Below are positions 44,935 through 55,927 of a DNA stretch of 64,000 nt, one piece after another. A program made the translations under genes and the position numbers. Every line of letters starts with the position of its first letter. The first letter of the stretch is position 1. The notes beneath the pieces were generated by a model, which saw nothing but the letters and a program-made list of their open reading frames with translations, was not told the origin of the DNA and made no database searches. The DNA comes from Fagopyrum homotropicum (Eukaryota > Streptophyta > Magnoliopsida > Caryophyllales > Polygonaceae): positions 85,804,560 to 85,868,559 of the forward strand of contig BSWB01000002.1 of the NCBI GenBank assembly GCA_033239125.1. The letters are read 5' to 3'.

Positions 44935-47070
44935 TGTAACACCCCGAATCCGCGGGACTCGGGATGCCACATTGGGCTAGGATCTCACAATGGATCCTGA
45001 CCCTAGCCTGACAACAAGTTCACTGGACCTTACAACATGGCACTGACAGATATAAAACAAATACATAAAAAAAAATATAAACTGTACGACCCAAAGTAAA
45101 CAACAACATAGCCGAGTATATAAAACGACATCCTCACATAAGAGGACAAAAGATCATCCTCACGTAGGAGGGGAAACACAACAACCCCAAACTAACCACC
45201 TAATGTACGAGAGTCCTCGGCCTGTCACCCTACCAGATCACCCAGTAGCGCCTAACTTGTAAACATCTACAACACGGTATGAAACCGTTAGCTAACCATA
45301 CATATATGAGGTAATGCATAAGCACAAGCACAATCATGAAAGATAAACACATCAGCATGCTATCACACATTTACCCATTTATTATCTTTATATAATAACC
45401 ATTCACTCAAAAACCGTATATATATATATAGATAGATGAAAGTATGTGACACGAGGACCGATACATCCCCGCCTCTGAGTACAATGTCCAGCTGTACGAG
45501 TATCGGTCACACAATCCGTGTACCCTATGGGAGTGGATTGCGCCCTTCTTGTAAACCAGTCTGGCCCGACATCAAAGAACCTCCCAGACTCCATGGCGGG
45601 ATGAAAGGGAAAGGTTATCACAGCCACGCAGTGGGGCAGTCAATAGAACATAGGTCGATAAAAACGACAACTCATGCTATCATAGCAAACATATAAAGCA
45701 CACACCACTCATGCAAACACCCAATATAGGGATGATAGCTAAGAAAGTCCTACGGACTTACCTCAACCTCGTACAAACTCAACCACGATCACCTCTACAT
45801 TGGAGGGACAACACGGCCTATAAACAAGGCATAAAGAGATATATCAACCTCTATTCATCAAAGGGGTCACACCTACACCCAAAGGGATCCATAAGGATCA
45901 TACTCAATCTATAAGCCTCACAACCAAGTAAACCTCAATATCTCAACATAACTCACAATTCCTCAAATTTCAAGGTAGTATCTAATCAACATTCCTCAAT
46001 CTCAATTCTAATCCTAATTTAATTAATTAACCTTTAATTAATTAATTAGATTTCTCCAGAATAACGTTTTGCTCGCAGGCAATTTCTAAACCCACCTGTC
46101 ATCAGATTTCATCAAACAAACTACCCATAATCACCAGAATAATATAACGACCATAATGGAATTTCTAATTGTCCTATTTGACAAGCCTAAACTCAATTTA
46201 GGCCAAATCGCAGTACGAAAAACGAATAAATTCATAACTTATTCGTTACTAACCCGATTGACAATCTAAAAGAAGATTCGGAATCACAACGGCGCAGGCT
46301 ACGCATGGACAACATCAAATTCATCGGAATCTGAGCGACGGAACTGTCCTGGTGACATATATGCTCGACCAGCCCTCCATATACTCAGAAATGCAGAAAC
46401 TCGGTACCGTTATGAAGAGAATGAAGAGAGGAATCCAGAAACTCAAACGGAATTGAAATCGATTAGAAACGGAGAGTAGATCTGAGTTTGAAGGTTGAGA
46501 GAAATCAGAGCTTTTACGAGAAAACGTGAAAGGAAATGAATTAATAAAGGATTTTCCGCTATTTATAGTGAAGACGATAATTATCCTTTAGTAAAGTCGA
46601 TAATTATCCATTAACCGATCAAAAGGCGGGTCGAACCTCTTTCTCCAAACTTCTCGAGATTGGAACATTAAATCTGGAATATTGTAGGGATTATTATTCC
46701 ACAACTGCCTCGAAAACGTGTATTCCTAAGCCGTCTTTCTTAGCCGTTAAGAAACGAAATAGCGACTCTTTTGGCCGTTTTGCCTCTCCATGTTATTTCA
46801 TATCTAGGACATATCCGATGTCCTGATCATTTCTCTCAACTGCATTTTTATCAATTGGAGCTCCCAAATGCTCCAAATAACACCGGAGGGTAAAAATAAT
46901 TACCCGGAGGAAAAAGTAAAAAATTTTCCCAAACGTCCAAAATTACGCAAGGAACATAACGGTGGGACTCATACTCATCACTTGCGAAATCTTCGCGAGT
47001 TATACGTCAATTACTATCAACGATTAAGTTAATCAACATTAATTAAAATTCGAAAATCCTAGCTATTACA
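44935..47070 (-). mobile_element. Solo gypsy LTR, innermost layer
   Basis: 2136 bp, TGTAACACCCC..AGCTATTACA on the plus strand, flanked by perfect CGTGA duplications (44930-44934, 47071-47075). Its reverse complement aligns from end to end with LTR VIII. No internal region is present, so it arose by LTR-LTR recombination. ORFs within (for example 45403-45696) are not supported. Confidence 0.93.
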
Positions 47071-47072
47071 CG

Positions 47073-47804
47073 TGATACGGAACCGAAGACGAAGAAGCTG
47101 ATTGATGCTGAAGCTTGTAATCATTAGTGCCTAATTGTTTTTGTTTTAATTAGGATTAAGTTGTTTATTTGGGGCCGGTTCACTTGCATTTTAAGATCCG
47201 GTTCAATGCTTTATTTCCTTAGTTATTTTAGGTTTATTAATTGTTGGTTTAGTTTTTATTTTTAGTTTTTGGCATTACCTATTTAAGGGAGTTTCTTCCC
47301 CTTTGTAAGGACAGTTTTTTGATGCAATAGATAAGCAGCCGTTGAGTTGATTGAACGTCTTTCCCTCTCACCTCCAATGGAGATTGGAGCTCGAGTTGTA
47401 TGGTTCTTGTGAGATGGGCCTACTCGATGAGTGGGTTTATCACATCATGTGCAATTGTGTCTTGGCTCTTTAGCCATGGTGCTTTGCATTGTTTGGGATG
47501 GGTTTCTCATAATCGGTCCATCGCCTTATAGACGAGAGGATTGTGTCGTTCTTGGATTCGGTTCTTGATCGATCTAGTCCATGGGTTGTACCGTTTGTGG
47601 TATTGGTTCTTGGCTGGTTGTATCAATGGGTTGGTTCAAGGGTAGCATAGCTTGCTTGCCTCCTATCTTTCCCTTTCGTAGTTTTAGTTTCCATTTCCAC
47701 AAAAGAGTCTACAAGCTTCCGCAGCTATGAGTACCATGGAGTCGTTTTCAGCTTTCTCGTGTTGATGGTGCTAGATCCAGCTCGACGGGATAATCCCCGT
47801 ATCA
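47073..47804 (+). repeat. TRIM-like element, first LTR
   Basis: 732 bp, TGATACGG..CCCCGTATCA, followed after three bases by the primer-binding site at 47808-47819. It lacks a five-base segment (GATTA) present in the other two copies near 48926. Confidence 0.88.
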
Positions 47805-48022
47805 GATTGGTATCAGAGCTATATGCGCCGTCAACTTTCCGGTTCGTGATGTTCATCGGGTGTTCTTGGTGTTGCCGCCGCCCTAACCTCAGCCAAACTT
47901 CCCCCACGTACACCCTCTACTCTTTCAACCAAAACCGCCCACTACCCCATTACCCATAGCCACCTCTCGTCCATAACCACCTCCTACACGTTTCAGCCTT
48001 TGCCTCCATGAAATTAGCATTG

Positions 48023-48410
48023 CCCATAACCACCTCCTACATTTTACCCATCACGTTTCAGCCTTTGTGATCCTATCACTTTGCCTCCAAAAAATTAGCT
48101 AAACCCATAACCACCTCCTACATTTTAGCCATCACGTTTCAGCCTTTGTGATCCTATCACTTTGCCTCCACAAATTTTGCTAAACCCATAACCACCTCCT
48201 ACATTTTAACCATCACGCCTCCCTCTTCTACTCCCGTCGAACTGCAGCGCCATCACGCCTCCCTCTTCTACTCCCGTCGAACTGCAGCGCCATCACGCCT
48301 CCCTCTTCTACTCCCGTCGAACTGCAGCGCCATCACGCCTCCCTCTTCTATTCCCGTCGAACTGCAGCGCCATCACGCCTCCCTCTTCTACTCCCGTCGA
48401 GCTGCAGCGC
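48023..48410 (+). repeat. Two minisatellites in the TRIM-like internal region
   Basis: First array: 81-bp units at 48023-48103 and 48104-48184, plus a partial third to 48210 (start CCCATAACCACCTCCTACAT). Second array: five exact-length 40-bp units, 48211-48410, start CATCACGCCTCCCTCTTCTA, with only two single-base differences seen. Minus-strand ORFs here are repeat artefacts. Confidence 0.93.
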
Positions 48411-48590
48411 CACAACCATCTCCCTAGCCTCGGCGTCTCACCTTTTCTACGGCCCTCAACCACGGCCCTTGCAAGACGAGGACATCGGCCTCCCATGGAG
48501 TCGTCTTCAACCGCTCCTATTCCAGCGCCATCACGCCTCCCACGGCGTCTCACCTTTTCTAAGGCAAACCGCAAGCCACCATCACGCCTC

Positions 48591-49706
48591 GACGAAGAAG
48601 CTGATTGACGCTGAAGCTTGTAATCATTAGTGCCTAATTGTTTTTGTTTTAATTAGGATTAAGTTGTTTATTTGGGGCCGGTTCACTTGCATTTTAAGAG
48701 CCGGTTAAATGCTTTATTTCCTTAGTTATTTTAGGTTTATTAATTGTTGGTTTAGTTTTTATTTTTAGTTTTTGGCATTGCCTATTTAAGGGAGTTTCTT
48801 CCCCTTTGTAAGGATAGTTTTTTGATGCAATAGATAAGCAGCCGTTGAGTTGATTGAACATCTTTCCCTCTCGCCTCCAATGGAGATTGGAGCTCGAGTT
48901 GTATGGTTCTTGTGAGATGGGCCTAGATTACTCGATGAGCGGGTTTATCACATCATGTGCAATTGTGTCTTGGCTCTTTAGCCATGGTGCTTTGCATTGT
49001 TTGGGATGGGTTTCTCATAATCGGTCCATCGCCTTATAGACGAGAGGATTGTGTCGTTCTTAGATTCGGTTCTTGATCGATCTAGCCCATGGGTTGTACC
49101 GTTTGTGGTATTGGTTCTTGGCTGGTTGTATCAATGGGTTGGTTCAAGGGTAGCATAGCTTGCTTGCCTCCTATCTTTCCCTTTCGTAGTTTTAGTTTCC
49201 ATTTCCACAAAAGAGTCTACAAGCTTCCGCAACTATGAGTACCATGGAGTCGTTTTCAGATTTCTCGTGTTGATGGTGCTAGATCCGGCTCGACGGGATA
49301 ATCCCCGTATCAGGGCCTAGATTACTCGATGAGCGGGTTTATCACATCATGTGCAATTGTGTCTTGGCTCTTTAGCCATGGTGCTTTGCATTGCTTGGGA
49401 TGGGTTTCCCATAATCGGTCCATCGCCTTATAGACGAGAGGGTTGTGACGTTCTTGGATTCGGTTCTTGATCGATCTAGTCCATGGGTTGTACCGTTTGT
49501 GGTATTGGTTCTTGGCTGGTTGTATCAATGGGTTGGTTCAAGGGTAGCATAGCTTGCTTGCCTCCTATCTTTCCGTTTCGTAGTTTTAGTTTCCATTTCC
49601 ACAAAAGAGTCTACAAGCTTCCGCAACTATGAGTACCATGGAGTCGTTTTCAGCTTTCTCGTGTTGATGGTGCTAGATCCGGCTCAACGGGATAATTCCC
49701 GTATCA
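48591..49706 (+). repeat. TRIM-like second LTR and tandem partial third LTR
   Basis: 48591-49312 matches the first LTR but lacks its first ~18 bases. 49313-49706 repeats the last 394 bp of the LTR (matching 48919-49312) in direct orientation, starting at GGCCTAGATTACTCG. This points to unequal recombination or a tandem duplication within the LTR. Confidence 0.88.
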
Positions 49707-49711
49707 TGGTG

Positions 49712-51226
49712 GATGCCTCTCTATGAGGTACACATTGTTGACTACATTGGATGCAAAGGTATTAGGCTTTGTTTACATTAAGGAGCTCTAAGAATCTGAT
49801 ATTGATTTTGGTGATACATATAAGTTATGTGTGCAAAAAGGTTCCTTAGATAAATACTATTTGTTTGAGGGATTTTTGTTTCGAATTGATAAGGTGTGCA
49901 TACCTGGGTGTTCCCTTCGATTGTTGCTAATAGAGGAAGCCCATAAAGGAGGTTTAATGGGTCATTTTGGGAGGGATAAAACTTATGGTATGTTGCATTC
50001 ACACTTTTATTGGCCACACATGCTTAGGGATGTTGAAAATGTGCTTAAAAGATGCTTAGAATGCCTTAGAGCTAAATCTAAAGTGAAGCCTCATGGATTG
50101 TACACACCTTTGCCCGTCCCAATAGCCCCTGGGAAGACATTAGTATGGACTTTATTGTGGGATTGCCTAGGACTAAAAGAGGTAGAGACTCGATTTTTGT
50201 GGTTGTAGATCGTTTCTCAAAAATGGCTCACTTTATTGCTTGTCACAAAACTGATGATGCTGCCAATGTAGCTAATTTATTCTTTCGGGAAGTAGTAAGG
50301 TTACATGGAATTCCGAGGACAATAGTAAGTGATAGGGATGTTAAGTTCTTAAGTTATTTTTGGAAGACTCTTTGGGGAAAGCTAGGTACGAAATTGTTAT
50401 TTTCTACATCAAGCCACCCCCAAACTGATGGGCAAACGGAAGTAACTAATAGGACTTTAACCACACTTTTAAGGGCTGTCATCAAAAAGAATCTAAAGGA
50501 ATGGAAGGATGTATTGCCACATGTTCAATTTGCCTATAATAGAGTTGTGCATTCGTCTACTTCCATCTCTCCATTTGAGTGTGTTTATGGTTTTAATCCA
50601 CTAACCCCTTTTGATCTTACACCGTTGCCTAAGAAGGAGCGAGTGGATTTAAGTGCTAAAACGCAGGTTGAACACATCAAGGAGCTACATAGGAGGACAA
50701 GGATTAAGCTTGAGGAGAAAGGCAAATACAACGCAGCCAAGGCAAACCAAGGAAGGAAGAAGGTTACATTTGAGGCCGTGACCTTGTATGGCTACACTTG
50801 AGGAAGGAGAGGTTTCAACAACTTCGGAAGTCCAAGCTCTCTCCAAGAGGAAACGGACCTTTCAAGGTGCTACACAAGGCTGGTGACAATATCTATGTAC
50901 TAGACTTGACGGACGACTATGCTTGTGATCCCACGTTCAATGTGAGGGATCTAAGCCCTTTTCCACCCCTTAGTGATGATCAAGGAAATTCGAGGTCGAA
51001 TTCTTTTAAAGAAGGGGAGAATGATGAAGGGTCATTCGAGCTAGCTCCATCTTCAACACCACAAGGAGCCCTAACACGAGCTCAAGCCAAACGCCAAGCG
51101 GAGAGGGATGCTATCTTCCTAGCCATGGTTCAAGAAGCTCACTCAAGCTCACCTCCAATGAGTCCAAGGCCCGTCATGATGCTTAGCCACATTGGACCAG
51201 CCAAGAAGAAGTTGAATGGTGCATAA
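49712..51226 (+). pseudogene. Gypsy III RNase H end, integrase and LTR-encoded tail
   Basis: Continues from DA of RNase H. 49831-50208 carries the H2C2 region (GGLMGHFGRDK..CLECLRAK). A one-base loss near 50128 shifts the frame; 50145-50801 holds the integrase core with D (MDFIVGLP), D (VSDRDVKF) and E (DGQTEVTNRT), all kept. A second frameshift near 50780 falls in the GDLVWLHLRKERF motif. 50798-51226 gives PRGNGPFKVL, NVRDLSPF, then crosses the LTR edge (51022) and ends about 68 codons later after GALTRAQAKRQAERDAIF. Confidence 0.9.
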
Positions 51227-51854
51227 GATGAAGGCTCACGTGTGCATGTGCATGGATGAAGGCTGGCGTAAAGGCTGGCATGAGAAGCTAGTTAGAGGGT
51301 GTTAAATAAAGCCTAGAATTAGTCTATTTTATGGTTTTATTTAAAAACACTCTAAATTGTAATTATTGTTTTTATTTCTTTTCTATTTTTAGGAGAGAAG
51401 GTCTAGGTTGTATATAAACCTTTCTCTCTTCTTTTTGTAGGCAGATTACGTTAAACACATTGCCTAAGTGCCAAAATCGAACCCTTTTAAGTTCAGCCTA
51501 TTGTCTTGTGAGAATTGTGGTGTTAGCATAGCTTTCTCGTTCTTGTGTGTGTCAATCTCCTTCGGGTTGGTGCTACAAGTCGAATCGAAGCAACCTCTTC
51601 GTGCCTTCGATAACTCTAGATCGATTGTGTGAAGTTGTAAGAAGCGGGGTCGAATCGTCATCGGTTTGGTTCTTGGATAATCGAATCCAAGGGTTCTATC
51701 GTTTTGTTCCTTTCGGTTCTTCCTTCCTATTTTCGTTCCCCCCTCTTTGTTTTGCACGTTTTCATTCATTCTTGTTTGCTGAATTTCGTTTGCTTCTATT
51801 CCCGAAAACAGGTTGCTCGTCTGGATCCGTTCTTCGCGGCTAATCCCCGTATCA
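51022..51854 (+). repeat. Gypsy III 3' LTR
   Basis: 833 bp, same length as the 5' LTR and nearly identical by eye. Encodes the end of the integrase tail in its first ~200 bp. Confidence 0.92.
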
Positions 51855-52254
51855 TATTATCACATACGAAGGAACAAGTCAAGTCAAGGAAACAAAGATC
51901 AACATCTTCCTTAGACAATATGAGCTATTCAAGATGAATCCAAACAAACCAGTCAAAGAAATGCTCACAAGATTTACTGAGATCGTGAATAACTTAGACT
52001 CACTTGGACAGGTCTTCACAAATGAAGAAAAAGTTAGGAAGGTTGTAAGGAGCGTACCTAAAGCTAAGTGGGGACCAAAGATGACTTTCATCGAAGAAGC
52101 TCAGAATCTCTCAACTCTTCCTCTTGACGAACTCCTTGGAAAACTCATCACACACGAGATGGTTCTTGTGAAAAAGATGGAGAGCTTCATCCAACACAAA
52201 GAATCTGGAATTAAGATCGAAAAAGGATGAGTTACCATTAGAAGAGGAAGATAG

Positions 52255-52285
<31 letters not shown>

Positions 52286-53355
52286 GATGCAATTGCCTTG
52301 ATCTCCAATGGTCTCGCGAAAATTCTTAGTATAAAGAAACAGTTTGCAAACAACAAAGAATATCCGCGAACATCAAGGCCTCGAGGTAAGTTTTCTAACT
52401 CCAACAAGAAAACTAAAGTTCTGACTTGTTTTGAATGTGGTGAAACAAATCATCTCGTTAAGAATTGTCCACAAAAGAAGAGGACCAACTTTAAGAAGAA
52501 TGATCGAAAGAAGAAAGCTATGGTAGCTTCATGGAGTGATTCAGATTCCTCAAATGAATCAGAAGACAAAAAAGAACAAGCAAACCTTTGTTTTATGGCC
52601 ATTCATGAAGATCCAAATCTCTACGTTGATAATGTGGTAAGTACCATCATGTCCCAACCTGAATCTAATCTCACACAATTCCTTAAAGACATTATCATAT
52701 GTAATAAAGAACATAGGGTAAGTATAAGTTCCTTAAAAGAAAAGCTTCTCAGACAAGAGAAAAGGTTAAGTGATATGTCTCTAGGGATTGAAAATCTTTA
52801 CAATGAAAAGTTAGACCTTGATATCAATATCAAGGCCTTGGAATTTATAAAATGCGATTCTCTAGGGCAATCTTTCTTCTCTCCATCGAGAATATATCGA
52901 TCTAGAGAAAGAAAAGGTTGATCTAATTGTGACGTGTCAAGACCAAAAGGCTACACTTATTCAATTCACTCGTTCAAAAGCCAACCATGAAAGGATGATG
53001 GGTGAGCAACAATCTTCCCTTAACAAAAATGGTATAGGATATCATGTCAGTTTTCCTAGAAAAACAACTACCACGTTTGTCAAGGCTAAAGGAAGTATTC
53101 ATATGCCCACATGTTTTTAATGTTGTAAAAAGGGTAATGTAAAATCTACATGTCCATATAGAAGAAATAATCCTTACATCATTAGAAACACTTATCCTCT
53201 ATGTCTAAGGAAACAGGTTAAGCAAAAATGGGTTCCTAAAAGTACTAGACCACCAAACATGATTGCGCCCGAATATGGACCAAAATATGTCATTTTGTCG
53301 ACCCGGAAAGGTTGATGTTTACTGTTTTGCAAGATATCACCAAGGTAAAGGAGTA
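51855..53355 (+). pseudogene. Sirevirus B gag, C-terminal part
   Basis: Resumes at TYEGTSQVKETKINIFLRQYE, the copia gag (UBN2) signature, then FKMNPNKPVKEMLTRFTEI. A frameshift near 52225 is followed by a poly-Asp run from a (GAT)n microsatellite (52256-52283), zinc knuckle CFECGETNHLVKNCP and a coiled-coil-like tail (52640-52920). Further broken pieces at 52929-53350 end in KQKWVPKSTRPPN, the usual sequence just before the copia protease. The protease DSGCSRHM follows only after the nested composite. Confidence 0.88.
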
Positions 53356-53460
53356 TAAATTGATACGGTGTTAATCCGTGATTGAGTCGATCTAGAGCTA
53401 GATGAGCATAAATCTGATTTAGAATGTTCTTATTATCTTGTTTGTGATACTACCTCTAAC

Positions 53461-54066
53461 TTGTTGCATTCATCTTTAGATTGTTCCGAAGAACTTTTTC
53501 CTAAGGATATACCCCTTGTTTTGCCTTTAGTGTATCCTAGAACTCCTAGGATCAAACCGAAAGAGACTTGTGAGTTGGAGTCTCGTGTTCCGGCATTGGT
53601 GGATCCTTATAGAAAAGACATTAAGGATGAAGTTGCAGATATAGATTTGAGACTTCCTAGTTTATTACCTACCTTGAACTCGAGCATTTTAGAAGATGTG
53701 CATATTGATGAGTTTGCTATAGGTAGATATGATTTGGAAGATGCTTATATAACTTGGGAAATACTTTTTAAGGTTCCTAAGTTAATTGATCATGAGTTGA
53801 GGATTAGAGCTAGGAAAATAGCCCTTATACCACCTAGTTTACTCATGCCTATGTTGATTTTTGTGTTTGATTGCAACATGTATATTTGTGTTGTTGTTTA
53901 TCCTAATAAAATTCTTATGAACAACACATCTTTAGATACACAAAAGAAATACTTAAGGGAAGTTCTTACTAACCATTTTGTTTGGTATTTAAAAGTCCAA
54001 TTTGTTGTAAATGTGTTCAAATCTAATGTTGCTTATGTCCTTGTGTTTGTAGAAGTTTTCCGATAA
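53461..54066 (+). pseudogene. Chimeric ORF with degenerate RT-like C-terminus
   Basis: 201 codons open from an ATG-equivalent TTG. The N-terminal part (EELFPKDIPLVLPLVYPRTP) is not recognised. A middle part (RYDLEDAYITWEILFKV) faintly resembles the gag pattern KCDPDVYTEWETK. The C-terminal part (CVVVYPNKILMNNTSL..KYLREVLTNHF) lines up with RT FVVVYFDDILIYSKTL, but the catalytic DD is replaced by NK. It reads on into a PR-RT linker piece (MQITESFEKKE). It is a retroelement relic rather than a gene, despite staying open. Confidence 0.45.
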
Positions 54067-54297
54067 GCCCATATGCAGATTACCGAAAGCTTTGAAAAGA
54101 AAGAGTTAATGGGCAATGAGCAGGGAAATGTCAGGAAGAGCACATGGCTGCGAGAATGGAGCACGGTTGTTGTTGAGCCAAAACAACCCCAAGATGTGTT
54201 TTTAGCCTCTAAGGAAGAGATACAATTTGAGTATCTAGTCTTGGACACCATTCTTAGGTCTGTGAACATTTGGACAACAATGGTTAGAGACAATTTC

Positions 54298-54507
54298 ATG
54301 GCAAGGTACCTTCGTATTCTGAATTCAAATTTGGCTAATGAGGTTGATATGTATCCATACAGCACCATGGAGCAATTACTACACTTGGCCATCAAGGTGG
54401 AAAGGAAGACTAAGGTGCGAAACCGGGAATACAAGCCACCTCCCGGGACGCCCAATGCTTGGAAAGCACAAAACAGCCGGCTGTCTAGAATACGAAGGTA
54501 CCTTGCC
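54298..54507. repeat. Inversion junction in gag with 23-bp inverted ends
   Basis: The plus strand at 54298-54320 (ATGGCAAGGTACCTTCGTATTCT) recurs inverted at 54485-54507. The segment between encodes the gag part MARYLRILNSNLANEV..TPNAWKAQ on the plus strand, while the adjoining gag (54488-55301) is on the minus strand; in intact copies these are contiguous and co-oriented. Confidence 0.85.
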
Positions 54508-55301
54508 ATAGTGTTTTCTTCATCCTCTAGAACGTTGGCCTTTACCATAGCAACTTGCATATTCGTATAGCTTTCCTCAGCGCTAAGTGAGCCTTGTCTC
54601 AAATTTTCCAGCCGTTGTCGAAGCTCTCGGGTATAGTGAGGTGGAACGAACCTAGCCCTCATTAGTGCCTTCATATGCTCCCATGTGCTGATTTGAGGAT
54701 CCAAGGTTCAAACTCTTTCTTTGACTACGTGATCCCACCATACCAAAGCATAGCCTTGGAACTCGAGAGCGGATAGTTGAACCTTCCTAGGCTCGCTGAA
54801 GTTGTGACACAACCAAATCTGCTCAACTTTAGTTTCCCACTCCGTGTAGACGTCGGGATCACACTTTCCTTCAAAGACGGGAATTTTGATTTTGACCTTT
54901 CCGAGTCCGTCTTGCTCTTGATAGGGCCGAAGGTTATCTCGTCCTTGCCTTGGCTGCTGGAATGGCCGATTGTAGCCCTCCCACGTGTGGTCCTCAGCTT
55001 CATTCCGTCGCTGAAAGTCATCAACAAATGGTGGCATGTTAGAAGCATTTGGAAGGACGTTGGACTGTACATTACCTTGATCCGGAGGATCCGGCTCTCT
55101 AGTAACGCGTGAAGGACCGCCAAACTCATAGTTGGTTCTCAAAGGTGGTGTTCCGGCTGGTGGTGTTCGTGCTTCCATAGTCTCCACTCGCTTGGATAGT
55201 TTAGCTATGGAATCGGACAATTGTTTCAATAGACTGATCATCTCAGGCGTGACGGTCTCGCTACTTGACTTGCTGGGACTTAGGGACCTGGACATGCTCA
55301 A
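54488..55301 (-). pseudogene. Composite gag N-terminal part
   Basis: Begins MSMSRSLSPSKSS at 55301 and follows gypsy I/II gag closely through FEGKCDPDVYTEWETK to RELRQRLENLRQGSLS and MARYLRIL, where the inversion begins. A TGA near 54706 (RVRTLDP region) interrupts the frame. The leader 55302-55913 and primer site (55914-55925) follow on the minus strand. Confidence 0.88.
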
Positions 55302-55927
55302 GTAACAAACAAAGAAACTGGTTAGGTTAGAAAAACAAAGATCTCACTTGTGTATCGCTCACACTCTCGTTGGTATTGCCTAGCTGGTAGCTCGAGTTGT
55401 AAGGATCCAACACCTTAAGATCGCGATTTCCGAACCTTCTTAGCAACCCTTTGAAACTAGAACTGCTAAAACTGAATGTTAGTGTCGGAGATGGATCAAG
55501 ACACCCCTAATTGGAGTATTGACCGTTGGGTTGGTGTAGGTACGGTGAATGTGTTTAGAATGACATTTTGAGCTGTTTGAAAGAGTTTACTTGTGCTTGA
55601 TGTAGATTAGTAATGGCCAGCCGTTTTTTGTATGTGTTTTTTTTTTTTTTGAAAGATCTCTTAGATTTTGTCAAAGATTTGAGGGAGAGAAGGTAACCGA
55701 AACTGATTGCAGCGAGAATTGTAGAAGAGCAGGTTACCGAGTTGTGTATGCAGCGTTTGAGCTCTCTTTTGTTTTTGTTTTCGTTTTGTGTTTACCTCTC
55801 CTCAAGATGTTGTCCGGCTTTTTGAATTGGAACACTTCAAGCACAAGTTAGATCTCAATTGGATAAGCAATAAGGTTAACAAGAAGAAAGGAGTGATCAA
55901 TTGTACCAACTGAGCTCTGATACCAAC

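Larger units (their letters stand above)
44932..49706 (+). mobile_element. Short non-autonomous LTR element (TRIM/LARD-like)
   Basis: Inserted in gypsy III RNase H; flanks TGGCG (44927-44931) and TGGTG (49707-49711). Its LTR starts TGATACGG and ends CCGTATCA. The first three LTR bases (44932-44934) are separated from the rest (47076 on) by the solo LTR at 44935-47070 and its duplication. Contents: LTR (to 47804), primer site TGGTATCAGAGC 47808-47819, ~770-bp internal region without retroviral genes, second LTR 48591-49312, then a partial third LTR 49313-49706. With no gag or pol it must have been mobilised by another element. Confidence 0.88.
39201..51854 (+). mobile_element. Gypsy III: CRM-like chromovirus split by nested elements
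   Basis: LTRs of 833 bp at 39201-40033 and 51022-51854 (TGATGAAGGGTCAT..CCCCGTATCA). The flanks are TATTG (39196-39200) and TATTA (51855-51859), a 5-bp duplication with one change. Internal order: primer site 40036-40047, long leader, gag-PR-RT-RNase H (41287-44931), a 4.8-kb nested insertion, then integrase (49712-51226). It sits in the gag of Sirevirus B: joining the flanks restores the gag order. Confidence 0.93.

Noticed and set aside
48023..48410. Possible CRISPR-like array
   Set aside because: Units are directly tandem with no unique spacers, and the context is a plant LTR element; these are minisatellites.
48308..48574. Minus-strand Arg-rich ORF in the TRIM-like element
   Set aside because: Produced by the 40-bp tandem array; no start context or homology.
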